Positions 34,262-46,795 of a DNA stretch of 64,000 nt are shown piece by piece. The notes below the pieces were generated by a model. That model was not told where the DNA came from. It saw only the letters and a list, made by a program, of their open reading frames with translations, and did no database searches. Positions within the stretch are counted from its first letter, which is position 1, and each line of letters starts with the position of its first letter. The position numbers and the translations under genes are program-made. This DNA comes from Pyronema omphalodes (Eukaryota > Ascomycota > Pezizomycetes > Pezizales > Pyronemataceae), in the NCBI GenBank assembly GCA_024516155.1, contig JAJJXM010000005.1:620001-684000 (forward strand), written 5' to 3'.

Positions 34262-36593
34262 TGTAGCGGTAGAGTTGCTCGAAGGGACGGTATTTCTTTT
34301 GTTACGATATTCCATCATCATGGTTTTTAGGAAGGAGTTACGGGGGCAGTAAAAGTTTGATCATAGTTAAATTTATGTATAAGCGGAATAATTGACAGAA
34401 TAGCCCGTTTGGTTCGACAAAGATTGTATAAGCACATAAGGAATTCACAATGTATTTTGATTAATTTCCTATGAATTCACCATAAATAATATTGCACCTT
34501 CACACCGAGCAGAGATAGGTGGGCGTGTTATTTGCTACTTTTGATTGACTAAATTTTAACTTGTAATTAATCAAGAAAGCTGGCGTTACAGTATCAATAT
34601 ATGATAAGGGATAAATTATGCAATTGCTCCGGTAGCTTTAGCTACTGTGATGTGGAGTTTTTTCGGCGACTAAATGAAATCTGACTGCAAATTGCCTGGA
34701 TATATGGCAACCTACTCATCATATTATCCACATGTAGCGATTGTTGTTGAGAAAAAAATCATCCGCGCAATATCGATTGGTAATAGGATACCGGACTATA
34801 ATGTTATTATTAACATTACTTTTACTATATCTATTATCTTTTTTTGCTTGCAAGACAGGATCCCGGACTTCATTAGCAACGTTCCAACTTCCTGTTAATT
34901 CAGGATTGGTGTCAGTTAAGTGGGCTTTATCTCGTACTGTAGGTGGTGTAGGAACGATGTGGTTATGGGTGGAATAAGAATAAATATGATGAGCCCGAAG
35001 ACGGCGGAATGATGAAACCTGATAACCCCACAAAGATCTACAATACAATTGAAAGTTAACAAGATAGCCCACCACAGACTTGAAGTCGGTGGAATTATGC
35101 AGGGGAAAGGCAGAATTTGCATTGCTGGAAAATGATTGTGGACACAGGAGTATCATAGATCGGTAGACTTGTTTGAGGGTTTATTCCATGCATTGCGTTT
35201 CGGCTTCTTATATTTTCGTATTATGTTTATACGTTCGTAGCGTCTGTTGTAATATAATTGGATAGACTATATTTTTACCTACCGATGGTCTGATTGCTGG
35301 GAGAATTTCATGTACATAGTATACTGTGAATCAGGGCAATAACCGACTAAATATTGGTGGCCAATCCAGATTACAGAAGCTCAGAGACACCAGCCTTGGC
35401 TGTGGCTTGGCACAGAATCATTAAAGGTACAAACTCGTTTGTCGCGGCTAACTTGACGCAACAAGCAGTGATTTCGCCAACATCCGCTGGTTCTATCAAT
35501 TGATTGTGTCGACTATTTGGACTTGAGGTTGGCGGTATTAACACTCAGTACCGGCAGAAAATTTAGTGGCACATCAAACAAAAGATGTTTCTTGAAACAC
35601 GCCCTTTTCATATTTTGACTCAGCGGGATGGGACTTTCTTTAAGCGCGGCATGCGAAGCAATCGAGAATCGTGACTGAACTGCGCGAACTTCGACTTAGC
35701 TCCTTATACACCCCTCCAAAAAATTTCTCTAAAGGTAACATAAGTATACGGCGCTCTGTCACAAAGCGTCGGAAATCAAATGTAAAGTGGCTGTACTACT
35801 AGTACCGACGTTTCTCAATTCTTTCAATTCTCATAGGCGTTATATATTCGTTTGCTCCAGAGCTCATGCAGAGCGCCTAGCATTAGCTCCGCCATTTCCC
35901 ACACCTCAACATGTTGCACGGTCAATCATGTGAGCCAAGCCCAACTCTGCGAACCCCCAGTCAGTCTGAAATAGCTTTGAAGATAAAGGCCGAAGCTCTG
36001 CCTGTGACAATGAAATATAAGAAGTACATAAACCTCACTAAGACTGAACGCGGAACTTGAAACATCTCCCACGCAGCAGAAGAATAGGTTTTGTACCCCC
36101 AAGATAACGTTTCATAGTATGTCTTGTTGGTTTTGGGGAGAGGGAGTATAGGGAGGGGGCGGGAGGCTTCCGCCTATTCGCCGCGAGGGTATTTGGCTTG
36201 TTTCATAGAGTATAGTCGGACCTATGGGCGAGCGTCTACTACTACCAGTACAGCAACCCTCCTCCAGGTAATATCGTAATTAAAAACCCTGGGGTGCCTG
36301 GGTTCGTAACATGTCGCGATACCAGTTGACCATATTGCTGGGACAAAGCTTCCTATGGAACGACACGGAGTTTGAACCAAGGATTTGGGATGTTTTGTCG
36401 AGAAGCTGATCGCTAGAACAGAGGCTCTCTGGATCGTCGAAAAAGGCAACCATATCGCTGAGTGGTCATGGGTGAAGGCGAGAGTGAGCTCATCAGGAAA
36501 GAAATAGATTCGGGACTATGCCGAGAGAGGAATTGCAGATTGGAAAGCTTTGGGGGAGAATGTCAGTATCTTTATATAACATAAACAAGGGCA
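34262..36593. other. Gene-poor AT-rich region
   Basis: No intact gene is visible. The last part (36.36-36.56 kb) contains protein-like but interrupted plus-strand readings (for example TEALWIVEKGNHIAEWSWVK, then a stop). These may be upstream exons of the decayed gene at 36594-38134. Confidence 0.45.
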
Positions 36594-38134
36594 GTGGAAG
36601 TTGATTGGACGATTACCTATTATTTGCCCGATGATTCAGAGGACAGTGATTCGAGTACTGTGGAAGCTCCTTCTGCCTAGAGAACAGCTGCAGTGCTGCC
36701 CGCTGAAGACAGAGATCATAGGCCATTTAACTTCATATATGCAAACCGGAAATTAGATGGCAGAGTTGTTTCCATTGCAAAAAGTGATATTGTCACCACT
36801 GGAGGACGGAGTAGCCGGTGCTTCCAGTGTTTGCCGAAGCAGATCCTATAGCAGCCCAACATCCAGCAATTCTAATGGCCCATGTAACATCAGGTTATTC
36901 CGCTAGAGGGTCCCTCCACGCCTTAGCAACAATGCTACATCTCGACGGTTTTAACAAGACATCAATTTGTAGATTGCGTTATTACTGTTCAAAATCGTTG
37001 GGAACGGCTTTCGAATCGGCGAAATGTTTGCCGACAGACAGGCCGACAGCGAGAGCAAATTCGACGACAGCGTGACGTTGCCGGTGTTGGTAGACAAATT
37101 TGGCGGCGGAGTGGCAGGTAGCGGGATGACATCTGCCGACAGCTTGGCCCGTGGAGCAAAGGTGGATCTTAAACAGATCATTCACCTACTCATGTCACTG
37201 GCGTTCTGCTACATATAAACTCCATGAAAGCTCGATCCTCTCAAAATTATAGTCACACCCTCCACCCTCTTGCTTATGACGAAAATCTTCTCCCATTACA
37301 CAATGGCACCGTGACAATCTCACCGATTCTGATGCTACCAATAAGCCGCAGGACCAACACTCACCATCCCGACCTAAATCATCCTCAACTGGAGATGGTC
37401 CCGATACGGCACCTATGAATTCGACACGAATAACCACACCACCTGAGGGTAACTCAGAAGGATTTTCCCCGCAGTCACCAACATTTTAAGGTCCAGTTTT
37501 GACCACAGTTTCCGAGGTCCTGAAGATTGTCAAGCACCTTTTTGCTTTGTGGCCTGGCCGATTTGGGCTCAGTACAGGAGCGGAAGCAAGATGCAATGGT
37601 GGGTTCCCATTACTCATTAATGTGCAGTACGGCGTTAACAAGAATTGGAAGTGTTTGACTGAAACACACCGTGAAATCTCCAAAGGCGAACAACATCAAT
37701 CTTACGAGACCTTCGATGAATATATGCACGCCAAGCTACTGCCAGTCAGCGCCCGCAGAATGTCATGGGATTCAATGGAAGGAAATGGCCTAGGTAGCCC
37801 ACCCCGGAGGATTCCGTTAGTGGAAGATGAGGAACCTACTCACTGTTGCTCATGCAGTATGGAAACACCTATACAAAATGCGCAGCATATTTCATTGCTT
37901 CAACCCAGTGATGTGATACACTATCATGATACTAAACAGGATTGTGAAAAAGAAGTTGGGCTAGATGTGAAGAACAAGCCAGCAGCAAATGAAACAACAT
38001 GTAATGACGAAATACAGGTGCAACGGCTTCCTCGGCTTTTGCAGAACATGAGTGAACATAATGCATCAAAGAAACGAAAGAGAGGGGCTGACGGTTATGA
38101 ACCAGTGAATTTGAAAAGGGCAAGGCATCATTAA
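36594..38134 (+). pseudogene. Decayed or fragmentary gene of unknown function
   Basis: Protein-like readings follow one another on the plus strand but are broken by stops and frame changes. 36594-36851: VEVDWTITYYLPDDSEDSDS..., interrupted by TAG at 36678 (a Gln codon CAG would fit) and again at 36849. 36973-37218: starts IALLLFKIVGNGFRIGEMF, preceded by a plausible acceptor (TTTGTAG), and ends FCYI-stop. 37280-37489: Ser/Pro/Thr-rich (QDQHSPSRPKSSSTGDG). 37490-38134: 211 codons from TTG at 37499, with CVKC-poor but complex sequence and a basic end (KKRKRGADG, NLKRARHH) resembling a nuclear localisation signal. Alternative: a working multi-exon gene whose introns I could not resolve. No family recognised. 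Confidence 0.45.
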
Positions 38135-39633
38135 TACCTACATACGTAAGGTATTCACTTGATATTGGTTTGAAGTGTCATGAAATCATGGTGAAGGTCT
38201 GTTTTTGAAATTGTACGATTTTTAGAGCGTAAATTGCTGGTGTTTCGAAACATTTGTTTTGACATTATTTGTTCTGTTTTTGTTTGCTTCTCATCATTTG
38301 TTGTCTTTGATTTGATACACTATATCCTATATGCTGATAAACATGGTTTATTTTTGTTGAGTTGAATGGGGAAAGGTGCTTTTGTCTTTTTCTGAGGAAG
38401 GGGTCAGGGCAGAGTTGGTAAAGATACCTAACCTGCAGGAAGTTGAAGATTTAGCAAACTTCAGTTTTCAGAGATAGAAAAGAAAAATCTGTATGATTGC
38501 GAGAATCGCGAAAGCCAGCAAGACGGACTGAGACCTTTCTCTTGAATAGGTCGCTTCATGTCAGAGATGTCTATAGTTTTTTCCAAAAGGAATTATGCAA
38601 AGAGCATTAAATGAATAGTTCAAATGAGTGCGTTCCTGTGATCTGCTGTGCCGCTGATATTCACGCTTTAGACTGATTCATCTGAATTTTAATTCTTCCC
38701 TTTTCAGTCTATCATGCTAGCCTCCTTTAATCCTGCATTCACATAGATTTTTACTTTTCTACCCGATCACATGACTGTTCTCTTATTTCTTCATCAAATC
38801 AAGTATCTTTCTTTAATCATGTGCACAAGTTCTCCAATCAGCGTCAGTGGGGAAAAATGCATATCACAATTTCTTTTTTTCATCATTTCAATGATCTTCG
38901 TGTCAAAAGTGGTCTCTGGCATGAATATTGTGTTTCTTTATCTTTCCGTTTTAATTAGAGCAGCCGTCACCATCAATGCACCAACAGCAGGGTAAGTTTC
39001 TATGTTTTTTTTCTTTCTTGACTTTGGAATTTACGGTTGTCGAGTGACAGCATTGAAAATCATAGTGGAAAAACAAAACAATTGCGTGAGAAAAATGATG
39101 ATGTCCGGCTGGAAAACTGGCGTCTTTTTTTTGTTCTATGTAGTGATAGACTCATTGTTTGATGATGCATCGTAATATCTCCGGATTCAATAGTGCAAAT
39201 CTATTATCTTATGGGTCATGAAGAACAAGATAAGAAAAACGATAACGGGATAGTGAAATAACGGAATGATGAAACGAAAGAAGTTGGTTATTATTATCAA
39301 CAGAATTTGTAAACCGAATCAGGATCATCGTTTCAGAAACCTTTTACTGGTTCAGACAATCTTCCAATGTACGTCATTATATGAGTATGTTCATGAAGCA
39401 TTACACTTCGGTCAGATATCCCGCTTACTATCGAGGATAATCACAGTACCTGAATAACCTTTGAATTTAGCTTAACACCAACGTTTCACTTGTGATTATG
39501 TTCCCATAGTATACCAGCGTCCCGGGTACGTCACAATACAGTCGATGATGGGAGGCAATTCTTACGATTGCTCGGGAAGATATGGTTAACGTCATGTAGA
39601 GTTACAGTCTTTGAGAGAAACTTAATATATAAT
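38135..39633. other. Intergenic AT-rich DNA
   Basis: No gene recognised; short frames only. Confidence 0.45.
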
Positions 39634-39717
39634 CTGTTTTCTAGAATTTATTTATTTATTGAATCATACGCTGACCGAGGCCTAAAAGGCCCATGCAGGA
39701 CTACTGTTTTCTAGAAT
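39634..39717 (-). mobile_element. Short retroposon fragment (56 bp) with perfect 14-bp target-site duplication
   Basis: CTGTTTTCTAGAAT occurs at 39634-39647 and again at 39704-39717, bracketing 39648-39703. Read on the minus strand, the insert ends in a TTCAATAAATAAATAA tail, so it looks like the extreme 3' end of a retroposon copied with 5' truncation. The rest matches the fragment at 31639-31769. Confidence 0.8.
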
Positions 39718-40158
39718 CTCGAAGACTTTTAAAGGGTTATTCAGACAAATAATAGCCTACTCACCATATTTGACTTCAGGTAGAAGGGGCGAACTACGTA
39801 TGAGTCCAAGAGTAAGTCCAGCGTTCTATTGCAGTATTACTCCGCCCAACTTATTTTTCCCATGCCAAATTAAATGCCAAGATAATTTCCTCCCATGGAG
39901 CACCAAATATCTTTGACTACGGTCAAAGTTGGCGATCATAAAGATCTTCATCCTTCACCTCTTCTCAGGAAATTCTTAAAGTTTGGGCGAGCGTGGCTCG
40001 GCGAATCATGTTAATCAAGGCCAGAAGCCCCTCAAAAGTGAAACGTCGTTTATTGCATTCTATATCGGCCTCGCATGTAAGTCATAAATCGTTATCACTT
40101 ATTTCCCATAATCACCTTCTAAAACAGCACAAATCTATTCCTAAGAAACTTCAGCAAC
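39718..40158. other. Intergenic
   Basis: No gene recognised. A 60-codon plus frame at 39993-40175 runs into the hAT-like element and is unsupported. Confidence 0.4.
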
Positions 40159-40166
40159 GTCTTAGT

Positions 40167-41138
40167 CAGAGTTAGGCAGGGTCCGTCCAGTCCGGTCCTA
40201 GCAGTGGATCGGACCGGATCGTCATTTGCGGTCCCGTTTGTTAGTAGGACCAGGGCTGGCCGTCCTTGGGGCACCATGGACCCGACGGACCGCGGGTGGC
40301 CGTGGGTGACCATGAATAGGGCCGCGAACGGTCACTCGCGAGAAAACCGTTTTTTACCACGGCTTATGGTGTTTTGCAGAGAAAATTCCGATGCATTGCA
40401 CGAATTATCACCAGGTATATTTTATTTTTCACAAAAAAAAAAAACAATACAATGCTAATGAATAACAACGCTCCTTCTCCCCCCCCCCCCCCCCCCCCCA
40501 CGAAAATGCATCCTCCCCCGGCACATTGGAGTTTATTACCTTAAGTCTGCCGAGTAGGCGCCGTTGTAGAGAGCGCGGTAAACTACTCATTCAACTCTTG
40601 CAACTGCATAGATGTTGCAGTAACTATGAGAACATCATGACATTTTTGCTCTGTTGGGAATCGAGTGATGGCTGTTGATGTTCGACTTACAGCGGCAACG
40701 AAAGAAGTTGAATATTCTTGCAGGTATAAGATGAAATCTGAAAGATAGAAGGAACATCTATAGCAGAACCGTACCTTACTAAGAAACATCAATAATATCA
40801 AGCTACCATAAGCAGTCAAACTCTTTTATGGTGAAGTGTGCACCACTGCACGTGAGGTGGGGTGTAGGTTTTATTAAAGTGCTGCGTTGAGTTCACCTAC
40901 TACAGTGATGAAAGGCCTATAATGTCTGGAAAACTTAAACCAAACCGTCCCCTGTAAATTAGCTTACTCGGAAACCCACGGTCCTGCCGTCACCTGCCGT
41001 CGGCCCCGTCCAGTCTTTTTGGTTCTGTAGACGGGACCGGACCACATAGCAACCGTCCGTCCGAAGTTGCGGACGGGACCGGACGACCAGAGTGGTCCCG
41101 TCCGGTCCGCCGTCCTGGACGGACCATGCCAAACTCTG
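40167..41138. mobile_element. Non-autonomous hAT-like DNA transposon (972 bp)
   Basis: The left end begins CAGAGTTAGGCAGGGTCCGT; the right end, read inverted, begins CAGAGTTTGGCATGGTCCGT (18 of 20 match). The flanking 8 bp are GTCTTAGT (40159-40166) and GTCTTGAT (41139-41146), which match at 6 of 8, as expected for an aged hAT duplication. The ~150 bp inside each end is strikingly GC-rich, with repeated CGGTCC/GGACGG motifs in AT-rich surroundings, like hAT subterminal transposase-binding sites. The centre holds a C-run (40482-40499) and no transposase frame, so it must be mobilised in trans or be dead. Confidence 0.82.
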
Positions 41139-41146
41139 GTCTTGAT

Positions 41147-44100
41147 CATGGCATCCACCACCTTCCTTCTCATCATTTGTGCATTCTTATCAGCTGCTAT
41201 ACTATACGGAACTAGACTTTTCTGCTTTACTTTATCTCTATACTATAATGTTTTCATTACTTTTCAGGATAACAATTCTCTTAGGCAATCCTCTCGCGCA
41301 AGAAACATTTATTCCAATTAAATCATCACGTGATGTAGACGTAAACCGCGGCTTGTCGATTTGATCTCAATAAGGCCGGGAAATTGGAACAAGACTTCAT
41401 GCCAATGGGCTTTTGACAACCTACGTATCGTAATACAGAGATATTTTCATAGAAATAAACTTGGCCATGTAGGTTATATCGAAACATACCGATTTTGGAG
41501 GAGATAGGGTGATTCAGGAACCTGGGCATTGAGGAAATGAAAGAGATCGAGTTTAGGCACAGAGCCAAGCATACCATGTAGGGCACAGATGGATAATAAA
41601 TGTAGTTGACTTCTTGGGATGTTTATTGGAAAAATATCTGTCGATTATAAGTTATTCCGTGAGGAAAGATACGCTTGTCACGGGAAGTTGCTGTGTTAGA
41701 CTTGCATGAAAATGTCCGCAACTGTTATTCAAAATCCCGAAACCCACCTAAAGGTTCACAAGAGAGTCCATGTAAAAGTCCCGTAGTAAAGCTATCTGTA
41801 TCCACCCGCTGCCTTAGTTATCGTAATTAAGTACTGTTGTGGTATTCGAGTGATTCATTGTGATGCGCTGGAATCACTGCATCTTTCTTTGGTTGAAGGT
41901 TCGCGAACAGGCTCTTCATAGACGTTACATTCAAGAGACGTATATATCAATGAAGGCACGTATACTCAGGTCTATATATACAATGCATGAAAGGATCTTA
42001 CTGTAGTAGGCATTGGGATATAAACCATACTACGCCATTACCGCGCCTGTCGCAGAAGATAAACCAGAGAAGTCTTCAGTACTCTCCCTCAATTCTCTAC
42101 GCTCACAGATAGTTTTGAAATTTGATTTTGAGAATCAGAATTCGTAAATCTACAATCATATCTCCGCATGACGAGGTGTCTATTCCGGATAATTCAACGT
42201 TAATAAACAAATCAACGTTGAGAATTTTCCAGGATTAAGTGAACTTCGCGAGTCGTTCCAAAGAATACAATCGTGATTACAGGCAAGGCAACCTTTAATC
42301 TCGGTTGATAAGGGTATAAACCCTACCATATAAGTAACATGTAAGGGGCATGTTTATAGTTAGAATGCTGTCAGTTACGGGGGCTTGCAACTGTTTGAAA
42401 CCTTCTGAAACACAAGCATTTAATGTGTATGATTCAAACCGTGTCCATAGAGTTTATTGATCATTGGGTAAGACTTTATTTCCATTTATATATGATTGCA
42501 CAAAGATTTAGAGCAAAACAAAAGTAAGCTATAAAGCTCTTCCAACAAGCATGACATCATGACTAGCTTCCATTACGTGGAGATAGTAATCTAAAGAGTG
42601 CAGGTACAACAGTACGAAGGTCATTCGTTGAGTGCGGCGATTGAGGGGTGCGGGCTGCCGAGAGGGATCAAGGCTATGCCGCTATGGAAGGCATATCAGA
42701 TTGCATCGGCACAGGAAAGGCACTAAAGAAACCTACCAGGTTGTTTTGTACAACTGAAATACAATCAAAATATTGAGATACTAGTTGTGGGTATTAAGAA
42801 CAAGTTTATTGGACGCAGTTTACATCTCGACCTAAACTGTGGTAGATATTCAGGTTTTTTCAGGTTCTCTTACATATTTATGAGAGCCTGAAAAGTACAT
42901 CTTTTTTTGCGTGATAGATAAAGCCTCCATTCTTCCGCAAGTATTGCCCTTTCGGAAATCATGATATCGGATGTAGAATAAGACAAAACGAAAATGCAAT
43001 GACCCTTTCATACTGGGATTGAATCACGTGGGTAATAGAGTTGCCTCATACGATGAACCACAGAAAATGATCTGTAATACCAATTTAGTGGAAGCATACG
43101 CTAGCAGGTTTCTTATCGCCGCTATGTGCTTCGTGATCTGCTGCGTGATCACAAGTTGGGCACCCTGTGAGATTTTTCGAAGGCATCTGCGTCAGGATCT
43201 TTACCAGAGGCTTCTCACGGTCGCAGATATGTATTTTAACACAGTTTTTCGCCGGATCTAGCGCCAATCTTCACGGATAACACTGGTAGAATGGCAAGGG
43301 ATACTTATTCTTGGACTGAAAAGTATCTGGCTTTCCCAGCAGCGCCTTTCCTAACGCCTGGTTATTTGTAGTAATTCTTTCTTGTATATCTTTGGAATCC
43401 ACGGTTGGGTATATTCCTCCGAAGGGCTCGGGTGAACTTCGAATACACAAACATTACATGTTCTTAGATCTTCGATAAAATGCCGTGATGCAGCATAGAT
43501 TTCAATCTCGTCATATCTTCTACTTTTAGTATGCTATTAAATCTCATCAGGTTTCCAGAAAGCCTTGACTTCCATGCTGGACTTCTCGAACCTTTGTCGA
43601 TCCTGGGATAGTTCTTGACAACCCTTTTTTTATCCGCCTCAACCGCACATCCTAAATCTCGCCTATGGTAGTAGAAAAAAGGAGTACACAATACCGGCCA
43701 CACCATGAATCCAGAATCTACATACAGCTTGAAATAAGAGATGATTTTCTTCAACTACATCATTTTGCAGACTATTCATGTGTTAGTGACATGGCATTCC
43801 CGCTAGGATTCTCTAAGGTTTATGTAAGGGATTCCATCAAGGGAGTTGCAAAATGACGGCACTGGCCATGTAAGGGATCCTGGACCTATTGAAAATCCGT
43901 CACTCGTAAACTTGGTAAACGGACTTATGATGACGTTTTTGGATTAGATCAGCAAGCAACGGATGGGTACCGACCGATGGATGAGATAAGATGAAAACGG
44001 AAGTTGAAAGGCTTAATATTTGTGCCTGACTCTACATGTGTTGGTACAGAGCGATGCGCCGGAATTCGATACATAATACAGGTGTATACATGGCAATGCA

Positions 44101-45738
44101 CTGTACTTGAGAAGTATTACTTCATTCGCTGAATAATCAGTTATTGACTATTAACTGTCAAGACATGATAAATAAAATATGACACCACTACAGTTATATA
44201 AAATCTGTTGTGTGACGGCACGTTTACCTGCTGTAGCTTAAACATTCCGGACTCCTGAGTTCCGTTCTGTAATAAAGCATGTACTATACGGAAGCAGTTT
44301 AAGGTTCTTAAAGTACTGATTTGCAGAGCCTAACGCCTACACAATGCTTCTGGAAACAAGGCTACTGATAGTGTGCAACCCTAAGTGCTTCAACCCGTAA
44401 ATGTAGCCTGATTTCTCGTTCTAAAACAGAAATATTGGAGTCACATTACTGACCGAAATGAAATGTTCAACTGATTGGTCATGTTATACAAACAAGCGAA
44501 ATTGGATAACCTCATGACACAAGGCCGTTCAATACTTCACGGTTGATTCGCTGATCAGCGGATTACAATGGTGCGTGAAAGCCGCTGAATTACCCAACCA
44601 GCTGAACCACTCCTGTAACAAGGATTATATTACGCGCTTCATTTCTTGCAAGAATTTTGAAGACATCAACAGTCATTTCCAATGGTCTTTTTTCAGTTTA
44701 AAAATGTTAGTGAAAAATTGCATGAGGCTGAGCTGAGATGTATCCAAACTTTCACATTCCGAGAAGAGCCATGTATCGATCAATGTTCGCGAACTTACTG
44801 TGAAGCTATCAATCACGATTCATCTTCCAGGTGTATTCTCTGACGTTTGACTCATTGTTTCAACTAGTTACCTGATAAGTAATCCATGGTTTTCGTTATT
44901 TTGTTTTTTGTGCTATTCAAACATTCAGCAATAGTATACTGACCAGGTAAAACTTTATCTTCATAGATTCTACCGGTCATAAATATGAGCTGCAGATCCT
45001 TATGAGAGTATAGAAGTAACCAACTATCTTTGAAAAGCTACCATTCATGAAAAGAAAGAAAACGGGTTGGAATTGAATATAATGATTCATGTGGTAAGTA
45101 GGTATTTTATTCTAAACTTTCCAAAGAAAAAAACCGTTAAAATATTGATGTATTCATTCCATAGAAGGGCTGTGCATATTGCATTTCACCTATCATTGGC
45201 TCATGGTAGGTACATTCCATACCAACGATTCATATCATTCCTTACCCCGATACTTTGGTCTACTACTAGCTCTATAGGGTACATACCTTATGAATCAAAT
45301 ACCAAAGACGATATGACACCATCCCTAATCCATGGTACCCACTGCAGGGCTAGGATATTTTTTGAAGCGAAAACTGAAATATACTCACATAATACCGGGT
45401 GAACAAACACAAAGACATTGGAATAGTAACATCCAGAGTTTAAAGATCAAAAAGGAAATAACTTTGATTTCCTCGTGCACGTGTACTATATATCTGGAAC
45501 GGTACATAGCTATGCTGCACTCTTAGCCACTGCGTTATAATGAAACGTGTATGCTAGAGACGCTATCTAGCTATTTAACCTCCTAAACCTATATTCTTTA
45601 GAATTGAAGGTTAGATCTCAATAAGAAAGCTAGAATAACATGGAAACATGCCGAATGTCCACCGTCACTATTAAGCAGTACCAGCTATCCCCATCGCCAC
45701 GTCTCTTAATCATGAAACACAGAATAAAAAATAAAAAA
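41147..45738. other. Gene-poor AT-rich region
   Basis: About 4.6 kb without a frame longer than 111 codons and without a recognised domain. A short stem-loop (TTTTCAGG... / ...CCTGAAAA) lies at about 42853-42894. The region near 44.56-44.62 kb has a weak tRNA-like reading that I reject. The plus frame at 45067-45402 is unsupported. Confidence 0.5.
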
Positions 45739-46068
45739 TACAGAATACAGAATACAGAATACAGAATACAGAATACAGAATACAGAATACAGAATACAGA
45801 ATACAGAATACAGAATACAGAATACAGAATACAGAATACAGAATACAGAATACAGAATACAGAATACAGAATACAGAATACAGAATACAGAATACAGAAT
45901 ACAGAATACAGAATACAGAATACAGAATACAGAATACAGAATACAGAATACAGAATACAGAATACAGAATACAGAATACAGAATACAGAATACAGAATAC
46001 AGAATACAGAATACAGAATACAGAATACAGAATACAGAATACAGAATACAGAATACAGAATACAGAAT
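45739..46068. repeat. Satellite array (TACAGAA)n, ~47 copies of a 7-bp unit
   Basis: A perfect 7-bp period extends over 330 bp with no visible variant unit. The unit contains no stop on either strand in any phase, so open frames of 155 (plus) and 130 (minus) codons span it. Both are artefacts with a repeating heptapeptide (QNTEYRI / YSVFCIL). Confidence 0.97.
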
Positions 46069-46795
46069 TTGAACCCCAGATTGTCTATATATCAACATCT
46101 CGACTAGCTACTGCACCAAGGCTTGTGTCTATGCTATCTAGATATGATTGGGTTTCTATAGACTCAAGCTCTATAAACCGTAATACTAACTCAGCTATAG
46201 ACTATGAATAGATTTTGTATATCTAATCCTTAACCATTCAATCTCCAAAAGTCCAAACTTCCAAATTCCGACCTTGTTAGCCCAACATCAAACTTCCAAC
46301 TCAGAAATCCGAATACCGAACTCCGCACTCTAAACTTCAAAGCCAAATGCCAGATTCCAGAAAGGAAAATTCATAATACTTTTTGTACATACAGCATCAT
46401 TTATAGTGCAGCGCTTCAATGAGACTACGAGGCTTCATGGGATCATCAATTTTAATAGTTATGGGGTTATATCTATGGATACCCATGGATTTATGGTGTC
46501 TATCCCTTGGTCTATCTCATGAGCAGAACCGCGGCGCTGCTTCTGGTCGCCTTCAGGGAATGGCTTATGCTCTGGCTTGACTAGTATGCGAATGATATAC
46601 AAATATGAAGATTCCGAAGATTCCGAAGATTCCGAAGATTCCGAAGATTCCGAAGAGTAAAATGTAGTGAATGGAATCAAGATCAGATTACGAAATGCAT
46701 GCTAAAAAAATACCCCTGCTGCGGTTACTTCAGTTCCCAGGGCTCACTGCGTTAGGGATAATGACGGACGTAACAGCCTAGGCGGGGAGTTAAAC
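46069..46795. other. Spacer between satellite and hAT-like element
   Basis: It contains short repeats (TTCCGAAGA near 46610) and a tRNA-like box B remnant at 46781-46796. No gene. Confidence 0.4.
46608..46656. repeat. (AGATTCCGA)n, ~5 copies
   Basis: A 9-bp unit repeated in tandem; it encodes Ser-Glu runs on the minus strand in a spurious frame. Confidence 0.9.

Noticed and set aside
44545..44620. Possible minus-strand tRNA (box-A-like GTTCAGCTGG, anticodon-like CTTTCAC)
   Set aside because: Acceptor and T-arm pairing cannot be closed and the B box is poor; at best a heavily decayed relic.
45640..46107. 155-codon (plus) and 130-codon (minus) ORFs across the heptamer array
   Set aside because: Both are repeat artefacts: the 7-bp unit lacks stops in every phase, giving a periodic peptide with no other gene evidence.
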